The translations under genes were made by a program, and so were the position numbers. DNA of 64,000 nucleotides from DASSUW01 sp963844405 (GTDB taxonomy: Bacteria > Actinomycetota > Thermoleophilia > Solirubrobacterales > Solirubrobacteraceae). This document shows, one piece after another, positions 37,448-45,538 of this stretch. The DNA lies in the NCBI GenBank assembly GCA_963844405.1, contig CAWJNZ010000001.1, forward strand, positions 1 through 64,000, in the 5' to 3' direction. Position 1 is the stretch's first letter; the number at the start of each line of letters is the position of its first letter. The notes beneath the pieces are model-generated. The model was not told the DNA's origin and ran no database searches. It saw nothing but the letters and a program-made list of their open reading frames with translations.

Positions 37448-38698
37448 GCGGTCCGGGCCTCCTCACGTGCCCGCCTGGAGTGCGGTCCGCGGGGTCGCCG
37501 CCGCCGCCGTGCCAACAGCACCGTACCGCCCAGGACGGCGAACGCGAGCACCACGCCGATCGGCGTGCTGAACCAGGACTTCGTGCGCTGCGCCAGATCC
37601 GCCTTCGAGACGTCCGTCGCCGCGACCAGCGGGACGGTCCCGATCCGCTCGCCGTCGTAGAGCACCTCGGCCTCGCCGAGCTCGGTCCCGGCCGCGATCG
37701 GGCCCTCGACCTCGGGCGGCCAGCTGACCGGCTCGACGGTGACGCGGTCGCGCCGCCCGTCGGGCACCACGGTGCGCCGGTGGTTCGGCCCGACCACGAG
37801 CTCGACCTCGGCGCCGCGGCGGTGACGGATCGGCACGCGGACGCCGACGCTGCGGCCCTCGGGCGCCGCCGTGATGCGCTGGAAGCGCCGGCGGCCCCAG
37901 GTGAGCAGGGCGAGCGAGTCGGCGTCGCGGGCGCGCTCGCTCGGCGTGCCCAGCACCGCGGAGACGACCTGGACCCCCTCGTGGCGGCCGGAGCCGACGA
38001 GGACGTAGCCGGCGCCCAGCGTGCGGCCGGTCTTGACGCCGTTGATCCAGCCGGTCGTGCGCACGAGCCGGTTGCGGTTGGCGAACGTGCGCGGGTGGTC
38101 GCCGGTGGTCAGCGTGACGCTCGGCTTGTTCACCGTGCGGCGGAAGAACGGCTTCGTGCGCAGCAGCGTGGCCAGCGTCACGAGGTCGCGCGCGCTCGAG
38201 TAGGCGCCGGGCTCGTCGAGCCCGACCGGGTTGCGGTAGCGCGTGTTGGTCAGCTCCAGCTCGCGCGCGCGGCGGTTCATCAGCCGCACGAAGCGGCGCT
38301 CGGAGCCGGCCACGCCCTCGGCCAGCGCCATCGCCGCGTCGTTGCCGGACTCGGCGAGCAGGCCGCGCAGCAGGTCGCGCACGCTCATCCGCTCGCCCGG
38401 CAGCAGGCCGATCTTGGACTCGGCCATCGCGGGCCGGTAGTCCGACGCCCGGAAGCGGGTGTCGAGGTCGGCGCGCTCGAGCGTCAGCAGCGCGGTCATC
38501 AGCTTCACGGTGGAGGCGACGGGGCGGCGCTGCGTCGGCGGCCCGCTCGCAGGCGACCTCGCCGGTCGTGACCTCGACGACGATCGCGCTCGGCGCCTCG
38601 ATGGTGGCCGGGCAGTCGCGCGCCGCGGCGACGCCTGGCGCGAGCAGCAGGACGAAGGCGGCCGCCAGGACGGTCGCCGTGGCGCGTGCGGCGCTCAC
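37444..38698 (-). CDS. dacA: D-alanyl-D-alanine carboxypeptidase (PBP5 type), one frameshift
   Basis: About 418 residues across one frameshift. The signal peptide is VLAAAFVLLLAPGVAAA. The catalytic SxxK (VASTVKLMTALL) lies just after the break at about 38520-38545. SGN (LLAESGNDAAMALAEG) and KTG (INGVKTGRTLGAGY) follow, then a PBP5-like C-terminal domain and a membrane anchor (IGVVLAFAVLGGTVLLARR). It trims D-Ala from wall peptides. The start GTG at 38698 overlaps the LysM gene stop. The single break falls in a region otherwise free of shifts, so it is either a local error or a real mutation. Confidence 0.88.
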
Positions 38699-39012
38699 TG
38701 CCTGAGCCGGATCCGCTGGCCGGGGCGGAGCGTCTGCGGATCGATGTCGGGGTTCAGGCGCAGGATCTGCTCCAGCGGGACGCCGGTCTCCTCGGCGATC
38801 GAGGACGGCGTGTCGCCCTCCTTGACGCGGTAGCGCCGCGGGCCGCGCCGCTCGGCGGTCGCGGTCGCCGTCGGCCGGGCGTCGGTGGCGCCGGCGGGGG
38901 CGCCGTTCCCCTCGGAGCTCGTCTGCGAGGACTGCACGACCATGTAGAGGGCGAGACAGAAGGCCAAGAGCGCGAGCGGCGCCAGGAAGCGCGCGGGGCT
39001 GCGATGGGCCAT
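38695..39012 (-). CDS. Membrane-anchored LysM domain protein
   Basis: 105 residues. One N-terminal membrane segment (FLAPLALLAFCLALYMVVQS) is followed by a low-complexity Ser/Thr/Ala linker. A single LysM domain of about 45 residues ends the protein: RYRVKEGDTPSSIAEETGVP and LNPDIDPQTLRPGQRIRLRQ. LysM binds N-acetylglucosamine chains of the wall. It is translationally coupled to dacA, which fits a joint role at the peptidoglycan. Confidence 0.88.
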   Translation of the reverse strand: MAHRSPARFLAPLALLAFCLALYMVVQSSQTSSEGNGAPAGATDARPTATATAERRGPRRYRVKEGDTPSSIAEETGVPLEQILRLNPDIDPQTLRPGQRIRLRQ

Positions 39013-39056
39013 CGACGGCGATTCTAGCGGCGCTCCGGGCGGCTTCCGACCGGGTG

Positions 39057-40082
39057 TCAGGCAAGCGCCCAGGCGACTTCCCGCAGCCGCTCGGTGGCGG
39101 CGCGGGCGGCTGCCGGCGGATCCTGCACGCTGTCCTCGTACGCGTGCGCGATCGATCGCGACGCGGTGACGAGGCCGCCGGCCTTGCCGGGGGCGAAGGC
39201 GGGCGCGAGGTTCGCGACGTCGCCGCCCTGGGCGCCGACGCCGGGGAGCAGGAACGGGGCGTGCGGCATGAGCTCGCGCATGCGGGCCAGGTGCTGCGGG
39301 GCGGTGGCGCCGGTGACGGCGCCGACGTCGGCGAGGCCCGACTCGCTGCGCTGGCCGAGCTCGGTAGCGAGCCGCGCCAGGCGCTCCCACAGCGGCTCGC
39401 CGGTGGCGAGCGGCAGGTCCATCAGGTCGGCGGCGCCGGGGTTGGACGTCCGGACGAGGATGAACACGCCGGCGGCCTGCCGTCGCGCGCCGTCGACAAG
39501 CGGGGCGAGCGCGTCGCGGCCGAGCAGCGGGTTGGCGGTCAGGGCGTCGACGCCCAGTCCCGGGACGGGGCCGAACGGCGAGGGGGTGCTGCCCGTGAGG
39601 GCCTGGGCGTAGACGGCGGCGGTGACGGGGACGTCGCCGCGCTTGCCGTCGGCGAGCACGAGCAGCCCCGCCGCACGGGCGTGCGCGCAGACGGCCTCCA
39701 GCGCGAGCGCGCCGGCGAAGCCCAGCCGCTCGAAGCAGGCGAGCTGCGGCTTGGCGGCCACGCAGGCCGGGCCGGCGGCCTCGATCAGCGCCAGCGAGTG
39801 GGCGAGCACGGCGGCCGCCGCCTCGAGCGCGGCCGGCTGCGGCTCGGGCGCCGAGGCGCCGGTGACGTCGCGCGCGATCTCGTGCGCGGCGGCGAAGCCC
39901 TCCGCCAGGTCGGCGCGGGCCTGCGAGGCGCGGTCGAGCGCCCCGGGCCAGAGCCGGGCGGGATCGGGATCGATCCCGAGGACGATCTGCGATTCGCGCG
40001 CCGCGACGGCGGCGGTGAGGCGATCGCCGAAGTTCCGGGACGCCGGGCCGGGCGCCGGCGACCCATCGCCGGCGCCCGACAC
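39057..40082 (-). CDS. pyrF: Orotidine 5'-phosphate decarboxylase, type 2
   Basis: 341 residues. It performs the last step of UMP synthesis. Motifs are QIVLGIDPDPARLWPGALDR, CVAAKPQLACFERLG and the catalytic LLVLADGKRGDVPVTAAVYA (DxKxxD type). The C-terminal phosphate-binding FLLPGVGAQGGD supports the call. Length above 300 fits the type 2 enzymes of actinobacteria. It is 18 bp downstream of the HU gene on the same strand. Confidence 0.95.
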   Translation of the reverse strand: MSGAGDGSPAPGPASRNFGDRLTAAVAARESQIVLGIDPDPARLWPGALDRASQARADLAEGFAAAHEIARDVTGASAPEPQPAALEAAAAVLAHSLALIEAAGPACVAAKPQLACFERLGFAGALALEAVCAHARAAGLLVLADGKRGDVPVTAAVYAQALTGSTPSPFGPVPGLGVDALTANPLLGRDALAPLVDGARRQAAGVFILVRTSNPGAADLMDLPLATGEPLWERLARLATELGQRSESGLADVGAVTGATAPQHLARMRELMPHAPFLLPGVGAQGGDVANLAPAFAPGKAGGLVTASRSIAHAYEDSVQDPPAAARAATERLREVAWALA

Positions 40083-40099
40083 AGAGCTGTCGTCGCCGG

Positions 40100-40375
40100 C
40101 TACTTGACGGCCTTCTTGAGGCCCGACCCGGCGGTGAACCGAGGAACGCGGCTGGCGGCGATGGTCATCGTCTCGCCCGTGCGCGGGTTGCGGCCCTCAC
40201 GGGCGCCGCGCTGCGCGACGTGGAACTTGCCGAAACCGGTGAAGCTGACTTCCCCGCCCGACTTGAGCTCGTCCTCGATCGTGCCGATGACGGCATCGAC
40301 GGCAGCACTCGCGTCCTTCTTGCTCAGGCCGCTCTGAGCAGCGACCTTGTCGACGAATTCCGACTTGGTGGTCAT
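40100..40375 (-). CDS. hup: HU-family DNA-binding protein
   Basis: 91 residues. MTTKSEFVDKVAAQSGLSKK, then GGEVSFTGFGKFHVAQRGAR and GRNPRTGETMTIAASRVPRF is a complete HU with the RNP arm motif. It lacks the basic Lys/Ala tail found in many actinobacterial HU proteins. The ATG at 40375 has GGAGGAG 5 nt upstream, so the longer upstream ATG is rejected. It is a nucleoid protein, expressed ahead of pyrF. Confidence 0.97.
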   Translation of the reverse strand: MTTKSEFVDKVAAQSGLSKKDASAAVDAVIGTIEDELKSGGEVSFTGFGKFHVAQRGAREGRNPRTGETMTIAASRVPRFTAGSGLKKAVK

Positions 40376-40477
40376 GAAGCTCCTCCTTGTTCCCACGGCA
40401 GCCTGCCGCGGGATCTGGATGACGCGGGCGAACTTAACAGCGACATCGGACGCTCCAGAGCCAAATAGGGCCGTTTT

Positions 40478-40492
40478 CCCGCAATTTGCGGG
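40478..40492. repeat. Perfect palindrome CCCGCAATTTGCGGG-type
   Basis: A 15-bp inverted repeat (7-bp arms around a single base) with short T-runs on both sides lies between HU and the next upstream gene. It may end transcription coming from the gene at 40509-40733 or be a protein site in the HU promoter region. Evidence is sequence symmetry only. Confidence 0.4.
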
Positions 40493-40508
40493 TTTCGGGG
40501 GTGCCTAT

Positions 40509-40733
40509 TCAGTCGCCCGAACGACGCTGGGACGCGGAGATCAGCCGCTCCGCGGCCTCCAGCACGGCCTGCGCGACGGGGTCGTCACGGTCCAGCGTGC
40601 GGGCGTGGCCGCCACGATCCGTGACCACCACACGCGGCTCGCGGGCGGCCTTCCGGCGGGCCAGGCCGGCCGCCACGGCACCGACGGCGCCGCGCGGGCG
40701 GGGGGCGGTCGGCTTGCGTGGGAGGCGCGGCAT
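40509..40733 (-). CDS. Small basic protein, unknown function
   Basis: 74 residues, strongly basic (MPRLPRKPTAPRPRGAVGAV ... RRKAAREPRVVVTDRGG), ending AERLISASQRRSGD. The basic N-terminus suggests nucleic-acid contact, but no fold is recognised. It lies 53 bp downstream of the roadblock-like gene on the same strand. Composition is close to background for this genome, so confidence is moderate. Confidence 0.45.
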   Translation of the reverse strand: MPRLPRKPTAPRPRGAVGAVAAGLARRKAAREPRVVVTDRGGHARTLDRDDPVAQAVLEAAERLISASQRRSGD

Positions 40734-40786
40734 TCAGCGGGCCCCTGCGGCGGGGTCGGCCGGTGCCGACCGGCGGTCGTCGCGGA

Positions 40787-41110
40787 TCACCGTCCGGCTC
40801 CTGCGAGGTCGCCCAGGACCAGCCTGAGGTCGTAGCGGATCAGCGAGGGGAGGGCGAAGCGGCCCACGACGACGGCGATCGCGTGCCGCTCGTCGCGCGC
40901 GGCGTAGACGCCGCCCTCGGCGGTCGTCACCTGCAGCTCGCCGGCGTCGCCGGCCGCCTCGAGCATCTCGCGCGCCGGGCCGGCGAGGGCGTCGGGCCCC
41001 GCCAGCAGCGCCCCGTCCGGCGCCAGCACCACGCCCGCCCGGATGTCGGCCGACAGCTCCCGCAGGTAGTCGAGCGCCAGCTGCGGGGTGAGTGGCGGAG
41101 CAGGGCTCAT
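40787..41110 (-). CDS. Roadblock/LC7-like small protein
   Basis: 107 residues. The pattern LDYLRELSADIRAGVVLAPD, GALLAGPDALAG, then LQVTTAEGGVYAARDERHAI and AVVVGRFALPSLIRYDLRLV fits the roadblock fold: helix, 'gvvl..dG.l', strand pairs, helix. In actinobacteria such proteins often serve small GTPases or signalling complexes. No GTPase gene is adjacent. The ATG at 41110 has no clear Shine-Dalgarno sequence. Confidence 0.6.
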   Translation of the reverse strand: MSPAPPLTPQLALDYLRELSADIRAGVVLAPDGALLAGPDALAGPAREMLEAAGDAGELQVTTAEGGVYAARDERHAIAVVVGRFALPSLIRYDLRLVLGDLAGAGR

Positions 41111-41130
41111 GGCCGTCGGCGAGAATAGCC

Positions 41131-41460
41131 GCGTGGTGGTTCCTCCGGTGAGTCCGTGTGCCCTTGGGCGTTCGCCGGCGTCGCCTGGCAAGGACGCAGG
41201 AGTCGTGGCGTGGCCCTGCCACACGAGACTCCGAGGACGCCGGCAGGCGGCGATCAGCGAACGATCCAAGGGTGCGCGGCCTTACCGGAGGGGCCGCGTG
41301 GTGGTTCCTCCGGTGAGTCCGTGTGCCCTTGGGCGTTCGCTGGCGTCGCCTGGCAAGGACGCAGGAGTCGTGGCGTGGCCCTGCCACACGAGACTCCGAG
41401 GACGCCGGCAGGCGGCGATCAGCGAACGATCCAAGGGTGCGCGGACTTACCGGAGGGGCC
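41131..41460 (+). repeat. Two tandem 165-bp direct repeats, each a long imperfect hairpin
   Basis: Copy 1 (41131-41295) and copy 2 (41296-41460) appear to differ at only two positions. Each copy folds on itself. In copy 1, 41142-41175 (CCTCCGGTGAGTCCG, then the CCCTTGG block) pairs with 41257-41291 (CCAAGGGTGCGCGG, then CTTACCGGAGG). Several mismatches at the DNA level become G-U pairs in RNA of the plus strand. An inner hairpin lies at 41199-41232. The end of copy 2 provides GGAGG for the small gene at 41465. It could be a tandem regulatory RNA. This fills the gap between genes at 41110 and 41465. Confidence 0.85.
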
Positions 41461-41464
41461 ACTA

Positions 41465-41605
41465 GTGCCGCTGTCCCGCATCGCGTGGCTCGTGACCGTC
41501 GTGCTGTGCGCGGTCGCGGCCCTGATCCTGCTGCTGTCCGACTACTACGGCTACGCCGGTGTGGTCTTCGCGGTCGCTCTGGCGGCGGCCATCAATCTGC
41601 GCTGA
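41465..41605 (+). CDS. Tiny membrane protein downstream of the tandem hairpin element
   Basis: 46 residues from GTG 41465. Two short membrane segments (IAWLVTVVLCAVAALILLLS and YAGVVFAVALAAAINLR) are joined by DYYGY. GGAGG lies 8 nt upstream, inside the end of repeat copy 2, where it can pair with CCTCC at 41307. The stop overlaps the end of the convergent CDF transporter gene by 14 bp. Function is unknown. Confidence 0.6.
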   Translation: MPLSRIAWLVTVVLCAVAALILLLSDYYGYAGVVFAVALAAAINLR

Positions 41606-42491
41606 CCGGATCGGGCCGCACGCGGTCGGCCGGCTCGAGGTGGATCAGCACGTCGGCGCCGCCCGGCAGGCGCCCGGCGATCCTGTCCTGGAGCGCGTGG
41701 GCGGTGCCGTGGGCGTCCTCGAGCGAGGTGCCGGTGCGGAACTGGAGGTGCAGGTCGACGTAGCGGCGGGCTCCGGCGCGGCGCGTGCGCAGCTGGTGGT
41801 AGCCGACGATGCCGCGGTCCGAGAAGCCCTCGATCGTCTCGCGGATGGCGGCGAGCTCGGCGTCGGGCAGCGCCTCGTCGACGAGCACGCCCCACGCCCG
41901 CGCGACGATCCGCAGGCCGGTCACGACGATGGCGCCCGCGATCACGAGCGCCACGACCGGGTCCAGCCACTCGGCGCCGGTGAACTGCACGAGCGCGAGG
42001 CCGACCAGCACGCCCGCGGAGGTGTACGCGTCGGTGCGCAGGTGAGCGGCGTCGCCCTCCAGCGCGGCGGACTGGGTCTCGTGCGCGCGGCGGAAGAGCC
42101 ACGTGGAGACGCCGAGGTTGACGACCGTGGAGAAGGCGAGCACGCCGATGCCGAGGCCGAGGCTGTGCAGGTCCGGCCCGAGGACCAGGCTGCGCAGGGC
42201 GGCGTAGATGATCACGCCCGAGCCGATGAGGATCAGCACGCCCTCGGCGGCCGCCGCCACGTTCTCGAACTTCTCGTGGCCGTAGCGGTGCGAGGCGTCG
42301 GCGGGCTCCTCGGCCTGGCGGACGGAGAAGTAGGCGATGAAGGAGGCGACCAGGTCGACGGCCGAGTGGATCGCCTCGGTGATGATCGCGACCGAGCCGG
42401 TGATCACGCCGGCGACGAGCTTGAGGACGATCAGCGCCGCGTTCGAGGCGATGGACAGCAAGGCCGCCCGGGTGCGCTGGCCGCGCATCAT
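41592..42491 (-). CDS. Cation diffusion facilitator (CDF) family transporter
   Basis: 299 residues. It exports divalent metal ions such as Zn or Co/Ni in exchange for protons. Membrane segments carry the metal-site residues: VAIITEAIHSAVDLVASFIA (H and D in segment 2) and DAAHLRTDAYTSAGVLVGLA (H and D in segment 5). The C-terminal cytoplasmic domain has YHQLRTRRAGARRYVDLHLQ and DVLIHLEPAD, the usual ferredoxin-like CDF tail. The ATG at 42491 overlaps the rdgB stop (ATGATG). Confidence 0.93.
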   Translation of the reverse strand: MMRGQRTRAALLSIASNAALIVLKLVAGVITGSVAIITEAIHSAVDLVASFIAYFSVRQAEEPADASHRYGHEKFENVAAAAEGVLILIGSGVIIYAALRSLVLGPDLHSLGLGIGVLAFSTVVNLGVSTWLFRRAHETQSAALEGDAAHLRTDAYTSAGVLVGLALVQFTGAEWLDPVVALVIAGAIVVTGLRIVARAWGVLVDEALPDAELAAIRETIEGFSDRGIVGYHQLRTRRAGARRYVDLHLQFRTGTSLEDAHGTAHALQDRIAGRLPGGADVLIHLEPADRVRPDPVSAD

Positions 42492-43057
42492 CGGCCCAGC
42501 CACTCCGCCAGCGCGCGGGCCGCCCGGCCGCGGTGCGAGATCGCGTCCTTCTCCGCATCGGTCAGCTCGGCCATCGTGCGGCCGTCGCCTGAGCCGTCGT
42601 CCGGCACGAAGAGCGGGTCGTAGCCGAAGCCGCGGCTGCCGCGCGGGGCGTCGGCGACGATCCCCTCGGTCGTCCCCGCGAAGGTGCGCTCGCTGCCGTC
42701 GGCGTCGACGTGCGCGACCACGCAGACGTAGCGGAGCCGGCTGCCGGCCGCCGCCTCGGCGGCGAGCTTGGCCAGGTTCTGCGTGTCGCTCGCGGCCTCG
42801 CCGGCGAAGCGGGCGCTGCGGACGCCGGGCCGCCAGTCCAGCGCCTCGGCCTCGATGCCGGAGTCGTCGGCGATCGCCGCGCGGCCGGTGGCGGCCGCCG
42901 CCGCGCGCGCCTTGATGAGCGCGTTCGCGGCGTAGGTGTCGCCGTCCTCGGGCGGGGTCTCGACGTGGTCGGGCAGCGGGTCGAGCGCGAGATCGGGCAG
43001 CAGCCGCTCGAACTCGCGGAGCTTGTGGGCGTTGCGGGTCGCCAACAGCAGGCGCAT
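42488..43057 (-). CDS. rdgB: XTP/dITP pyrophosphatase (HAM1 family)
   Basis: 189 residues. It hydrolyses non-canonical purine nucleotides such as XTP and dITP. The start LLLATRNAHKLREFERLLPD, the block GRAAIADDSGIEAEALDW and RGFGYDPLFVPDDG followed by DAEKDAISHRGRAARAL are all family signatures (SHR near the end). It follows rph by 10 bp, the conserved rph-rdgB order. Confidence 0.96.
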   Translation of the reverse strand: MRLLLATRNAHKLREFERLLPDLALDPLPDHVETPPEDGDTYAANALIKARAAAAATGRAAIADDSGIEAEALDWRPGVRSARFAGEAASDTQNLAKLAAEAAAGSRLRYVCVVAHVDADGSERTFAGTTEGIVADAPRGSRGFGYDPLFVPDDGSGDGRTMAELTDAEKDAISHRGRAARALAEWLGR

Positions 43058-43067
43058 CGGCGGCCTC

Positions 43068-43790
43068 TCAGCGGACGGCAGCGGCCTGGATCTCGCGCAG
43101 GCCTTCGATGCCCTGCTGCGCGAGGGCGAGCAGATCGTCCAGGTGGGCGCGCGTGAGCGGCGTACGCTCGGCGGTCGCCTGCACCTCGACGAGCCCGCCG
43201 TCGCCGGTCATGACGACGTTGGCATCGACCTCCGCGGACGAGTCCTCGGGGTAGTCGAGGTCGAGCAGCGGCACGCCGTCGACGACGCCGCAGGAGATGG
43301 CGGCGACGTTCCCCGTCAGCGGGGAGCGCTCGATCAGCCCCTTCTCCATGAGCTTCCGGATGGCGAGCTCGAGCGCGACGTAGCCGCCGGTGATCGAGGC
43401 GCAGCGGGTCCCGCCGTCGGCCTGCAGGACGTCGCAGTCGATGTAGATCGTCCGCTCGCCGAGCGCCGCGAAGTCGACCACCCCGCGCAGGCTGCGGCCG
43501 ATCAGGCGCTGGATCTCGACCGTGCGGCCGTCGGGCCGGCCCTTCGACACGTCGCGCTGCTTGCGGTCGCCGGTCGAGGCGGGCAGCATCCCGTACTCGG
43601 CGGTGACCCAGCCGCGGCCCTTGCCGACGAGCCAGCGCGGGACCGACTCCTGGGCGGAGGCGGTGCAGATCACGCGCGTCTCTCCGCACGAGATCAGCGC
43701 CGAGCCGGTGGCGGTGCGCACGAAGCCGGGCTCGATGGTGGTCGGCCGCAGCTCGTCGGGGCCGCGGCCGCCGGAGCGCTCGGGGGTCAC
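43068..43790 (-). CDS. rph: Ribonuclease PH
   Basis: 240 residues. It trims the 3' ends of tRNA using phosphate. Typical motifs are FVRTATGSALISCGETRVIC, GKGRGWVTAEYGMLPASTGD, DCDVLQADGGTRCASITGGY and LDLDYPEDSSAEVDANVVMT. The GTG at 43790 overlaps the murI stop, so the two are coupled in a murI-rph-rdgB run. Confidence 0.96.
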   Translation of the reverse strand: MTPERSGGRGPDELRPTTIEPGFVRTATGSALISCGETRVICTASAQESVPRWLVGKGRGWVTAEYGMLPASTGDRKQRDVSKGRPDGRTVEIQRLIGRSLRGVVDFAALGERTIYIDCDVLQADGGTRCASITGGYVALELAIRKLMEKGLIERSPLTGNVAAISCGVVDGVPLLDLDYPEDSSAEVDANVVMTGDGGLVEVQATAERTPLTRAHLDDLLALAQQGIEGLREIQAAAVR

Positions 43791-44683
43791 CGGCCGCCTC
43801 CGACTGCGAGCGTCGCCGCGCCGAGCTTCAGCGGCTCGACCTCGTTCAGGGGCAGCTGCAGGAAGCGGGTGCCGAGCGTGCGGAAGGTCTCGGTGTCGCC
43901 GGTGCAGAGGAACGAGTAGCGGCCCTCGACCACGCGGCCGTGCTCTTCGGCGCGCGGGTTGGCCAGGCCGCGGGCGCCGAGCACGTGCTCGACCTGATGG
44001 GCGAGCGGGTCGCCGGAGACGATGATGTTGACCGCGCGGCCGAGCATGCGCTGGAGCATGGGCCGCACGAGCGGGTAGTGGGTGCAGCCGAGGACGACGG
44101 TGTCGACGCCGGCGCCGCGCAGCGGCTCGCAGTACTCGCGGACGGTGTCGACGACCTGCTGGTCGAACGGGAAGCCGGCCTCGATGATCGCCGCGAGGTC
44201 GGGGCACGAGACCGAGGTCAGCTGCACGAAGGGGTCGGCGTCGGCGATCGCCTTCGCGTAGGCGCCGCTCTCGACCGTGGCCGGCGTCGCGAGCAGGCCG
44301 ACGCGCCCGTTGCGCGTGGCCGCGACCGCCTGCACGGCACCGGGCTGGACGACGCCGAGCACCTCGACGCCCAGCGTCGTCTCCATCAGCCGCTCGCGCA
44401 GCGCGGGGAGCGCCGCGGCGGTGGCCGAGTTGCAGGCGACGACGAGCAGCTTGACGCGGCGTGCGATCAGCTCGTCGGCGATCTCGAGCGCGAACCCCTC
44501 GAGCTCCGGCACGCTGCGGGCGCCGTACGGGAAGCGCGCCGAGTCGGCGACGTAGACGAAGTCCTCGGCCGGCAGCTGCACCAGCAGCTCGTGCAGGACG
44601 GTCAAGCCCCCGACGCCGGAGTCGAACACGCCGACCGGGCGCCGGCGAACCTCCTCGGGGACCTGAGGCAGTGGCGCCGTCAC
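43787..44683 (-). CDS. murI: Glutamate racemase
   Basis: 298 residues. It makes D-glutamate for peptidoglycan. The N-terminal PVGVFDSGVGGLTVLHELLV is followed by FVYVADSARFPYG. The two catalytic Cys lie in LLVVACNSATAAALPALRER and TVVLGCTHYPLVRPML. It is the first gene of the run with rph and rdgB. Confidence 0.96.
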   Translation of the reverse strand: MTAPLPQVPEEVRRRPVGVFDSGVGGLTVLHELLVQLPAEDFVYVADSARFPYGARSVPELEGFALEIADELIARRVKLLVVACNSATAAALPALRERLMETTLGVEVLGVVQPGAVQAVAATRNGRVGLLATPATVESGAYAKAIADADPFVQLTSVSCPDLAAIIEAGFPFDQQVVDTVREYCEPLRGAGVDTVVLGCTHYPLVRPMLQRMLGRAVNIIVSGDPLAHQVEHVLGARGLANPRAEEHGRVVEGRYSFLCTGDTETFRTLGTRFLQLPLNEVEPLKLGAATLAVGGGR

Positions 44684-45132
44684 GTCCGCCAGTCTGGCAG
44701 GCGTTCCCGCGGGAACGTCAGATCAGCTCTGCGGCCGCCGGCGGAACGCGCCGTCGGGAGCGAACTCCATCCATGGAAGCGCAACGAGCACGATGACCAC
44801 GAGCAGTCCGGCAGCACCGGCGTAGTACTGGAGGTCGCCCCATCCCTCGGCGATCCGGCCGTAGACGCCGGCGAGCAGCACAGTGACCGCCAACGCGACG
44901 TACTTGCGCGTACGCAGCTCCACGCGATGGATTCTATGTCGTCGAGGACCAGGATCACGAGGCCGAACGTGCCGCCGAGCAGACCTCCTCGGCGGGCCCA
45001 GTAGTCGGGATCCGTCTGCGGATGGAAGTCGTGAACGACCGAGCCGACGATGAACCCGATCGTTGCTCCATGAGCAGCGCCGCCGCCCACGATCGCCCCG
45101 CCCTGGGCGAGGAAGTCGCCGAGGTCTCTCAT
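44680..45132 (-). CDS. Glycine-rich membrane protein, C-terminal part uncertain
   Basis: It begins MRDLGDFLAQGGAIVGGGAA, then HGATIGFIVGSVVHDFHPQT and RRGGLLGGTFGLVILVLDDI, two likely membrane segments with glycine-zipper spacing. The frame stays open for 150 residues. After about residue 65 it overlaps the better-looking gene at 44723-44923 and loses protein character, so the real gene may end earlier or be shifted near 44940. ATGA overlaps couple it to the pilin-like gene upstream. Confidence 0.4.
   Translation of the reverse strand: MRDLGDFLAQGGAIVGGGAAHGATIGFIVGSVVHDFHPQTDPDYWARRGGLLGGTFGLVILVLDDIESIAWSCVRASTSRWRSLCCSPASTAGSPRDGATSSTTPVLPDCSWSSCSLRFHGWSSLPTARSAGGRRADLTFPRERLPDWRT
44723..44923 (-). 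CDS. Small two-segment membrane protein
   Basis: 66 residues from GTG 44923 (MELRTRKYVALAVTVLLAGV). There are two membrane segments, the second being AGAAGLLVVIVLVALPWMEF. A charged tail ends RRRPQS. It lies downstream of the glycine-rich and Flp-pilin-like genes on the same strand. The overlapping frame of the upstream gene covers the same bases, and this frame looks more protein-like here. Confidence 0.55.
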   Translation of the reverse strand: MELRTRKYVALAVTVLLAGVYGRIAEGWGDLQYYAGAAGLLVVIVLVALPWMEFAPDGAFRRRPQS

Positions 45133-45347
45133 CCCTCGCCGACGCCGTCGATCGCCTCCTTCAGCTTCTCCACGACCGCCTCGGCGATGCCGGTGTCCGA
45201 GAACCCGCCGCTCGCCTTCACGACCCCCGCGATCAGGACCGCGACGAGCAGCACGAGCCCGACGTACTCGACCGTCCCCTGGCCGCTCTCGCCGGCCAGC
45301 GCGCGCACCAGCCGCGCGTGCGCGCCTCCCAGCAGCTCGTACACCAA
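45129..45347 (-). CDS. Flp-type pilin-like small protein
   Basis: 72 residues. After a short N-terminus comes GESGQGTVEYVGLVLLVAVL, the class III prepilin pattern (G, then a hydrophobic helix with Glu at +5 and Tyr next to it), then IAGVVKASGGFSDTG. Such proteins are the subunit or minor pilins of Tad pili. TadB/TadC genes lie 16 kb away in this window. The start is TTG 45347 or GTG 45344 after GGGGG. The length is slightly long for Flp. Confidence 0.65.
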   Translation of the reverse strand: MVYELLGGAHARLVRALAGESGQGTVEYVGLVLLVAVLIAGVVKASGGFSDTGIAEAVVEKLKEAIDGVGEG

Positions 45348-45538
45348 CTCGACACCCCCGGTGGTTCCGCCCCGGCTGCCCCGGGACCCGGCGCTCCACC
45401 CGGGCGATGGAGCCTGGCCAGTCTCCGGTGGATCGTGTGACGGATCTACGCGCGATCGTCACGAATGCGTGCCAACTCGGTCGCGGGTTCGTGCCGGGCG
45501 CTGACCGGGTCCGGGCCGCCCCGTACCCTCGGCCCGCG

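Noticed and set aside
41156..41605. Open frame of 149 codons containing two 55-residue repeats
   Set aside because: The 165-bp unit length is a multiple of three, so all frames on both strands stay open. RNA-type pairing and the internal GTG with SD argue for a short gene after a non-coding repeat.
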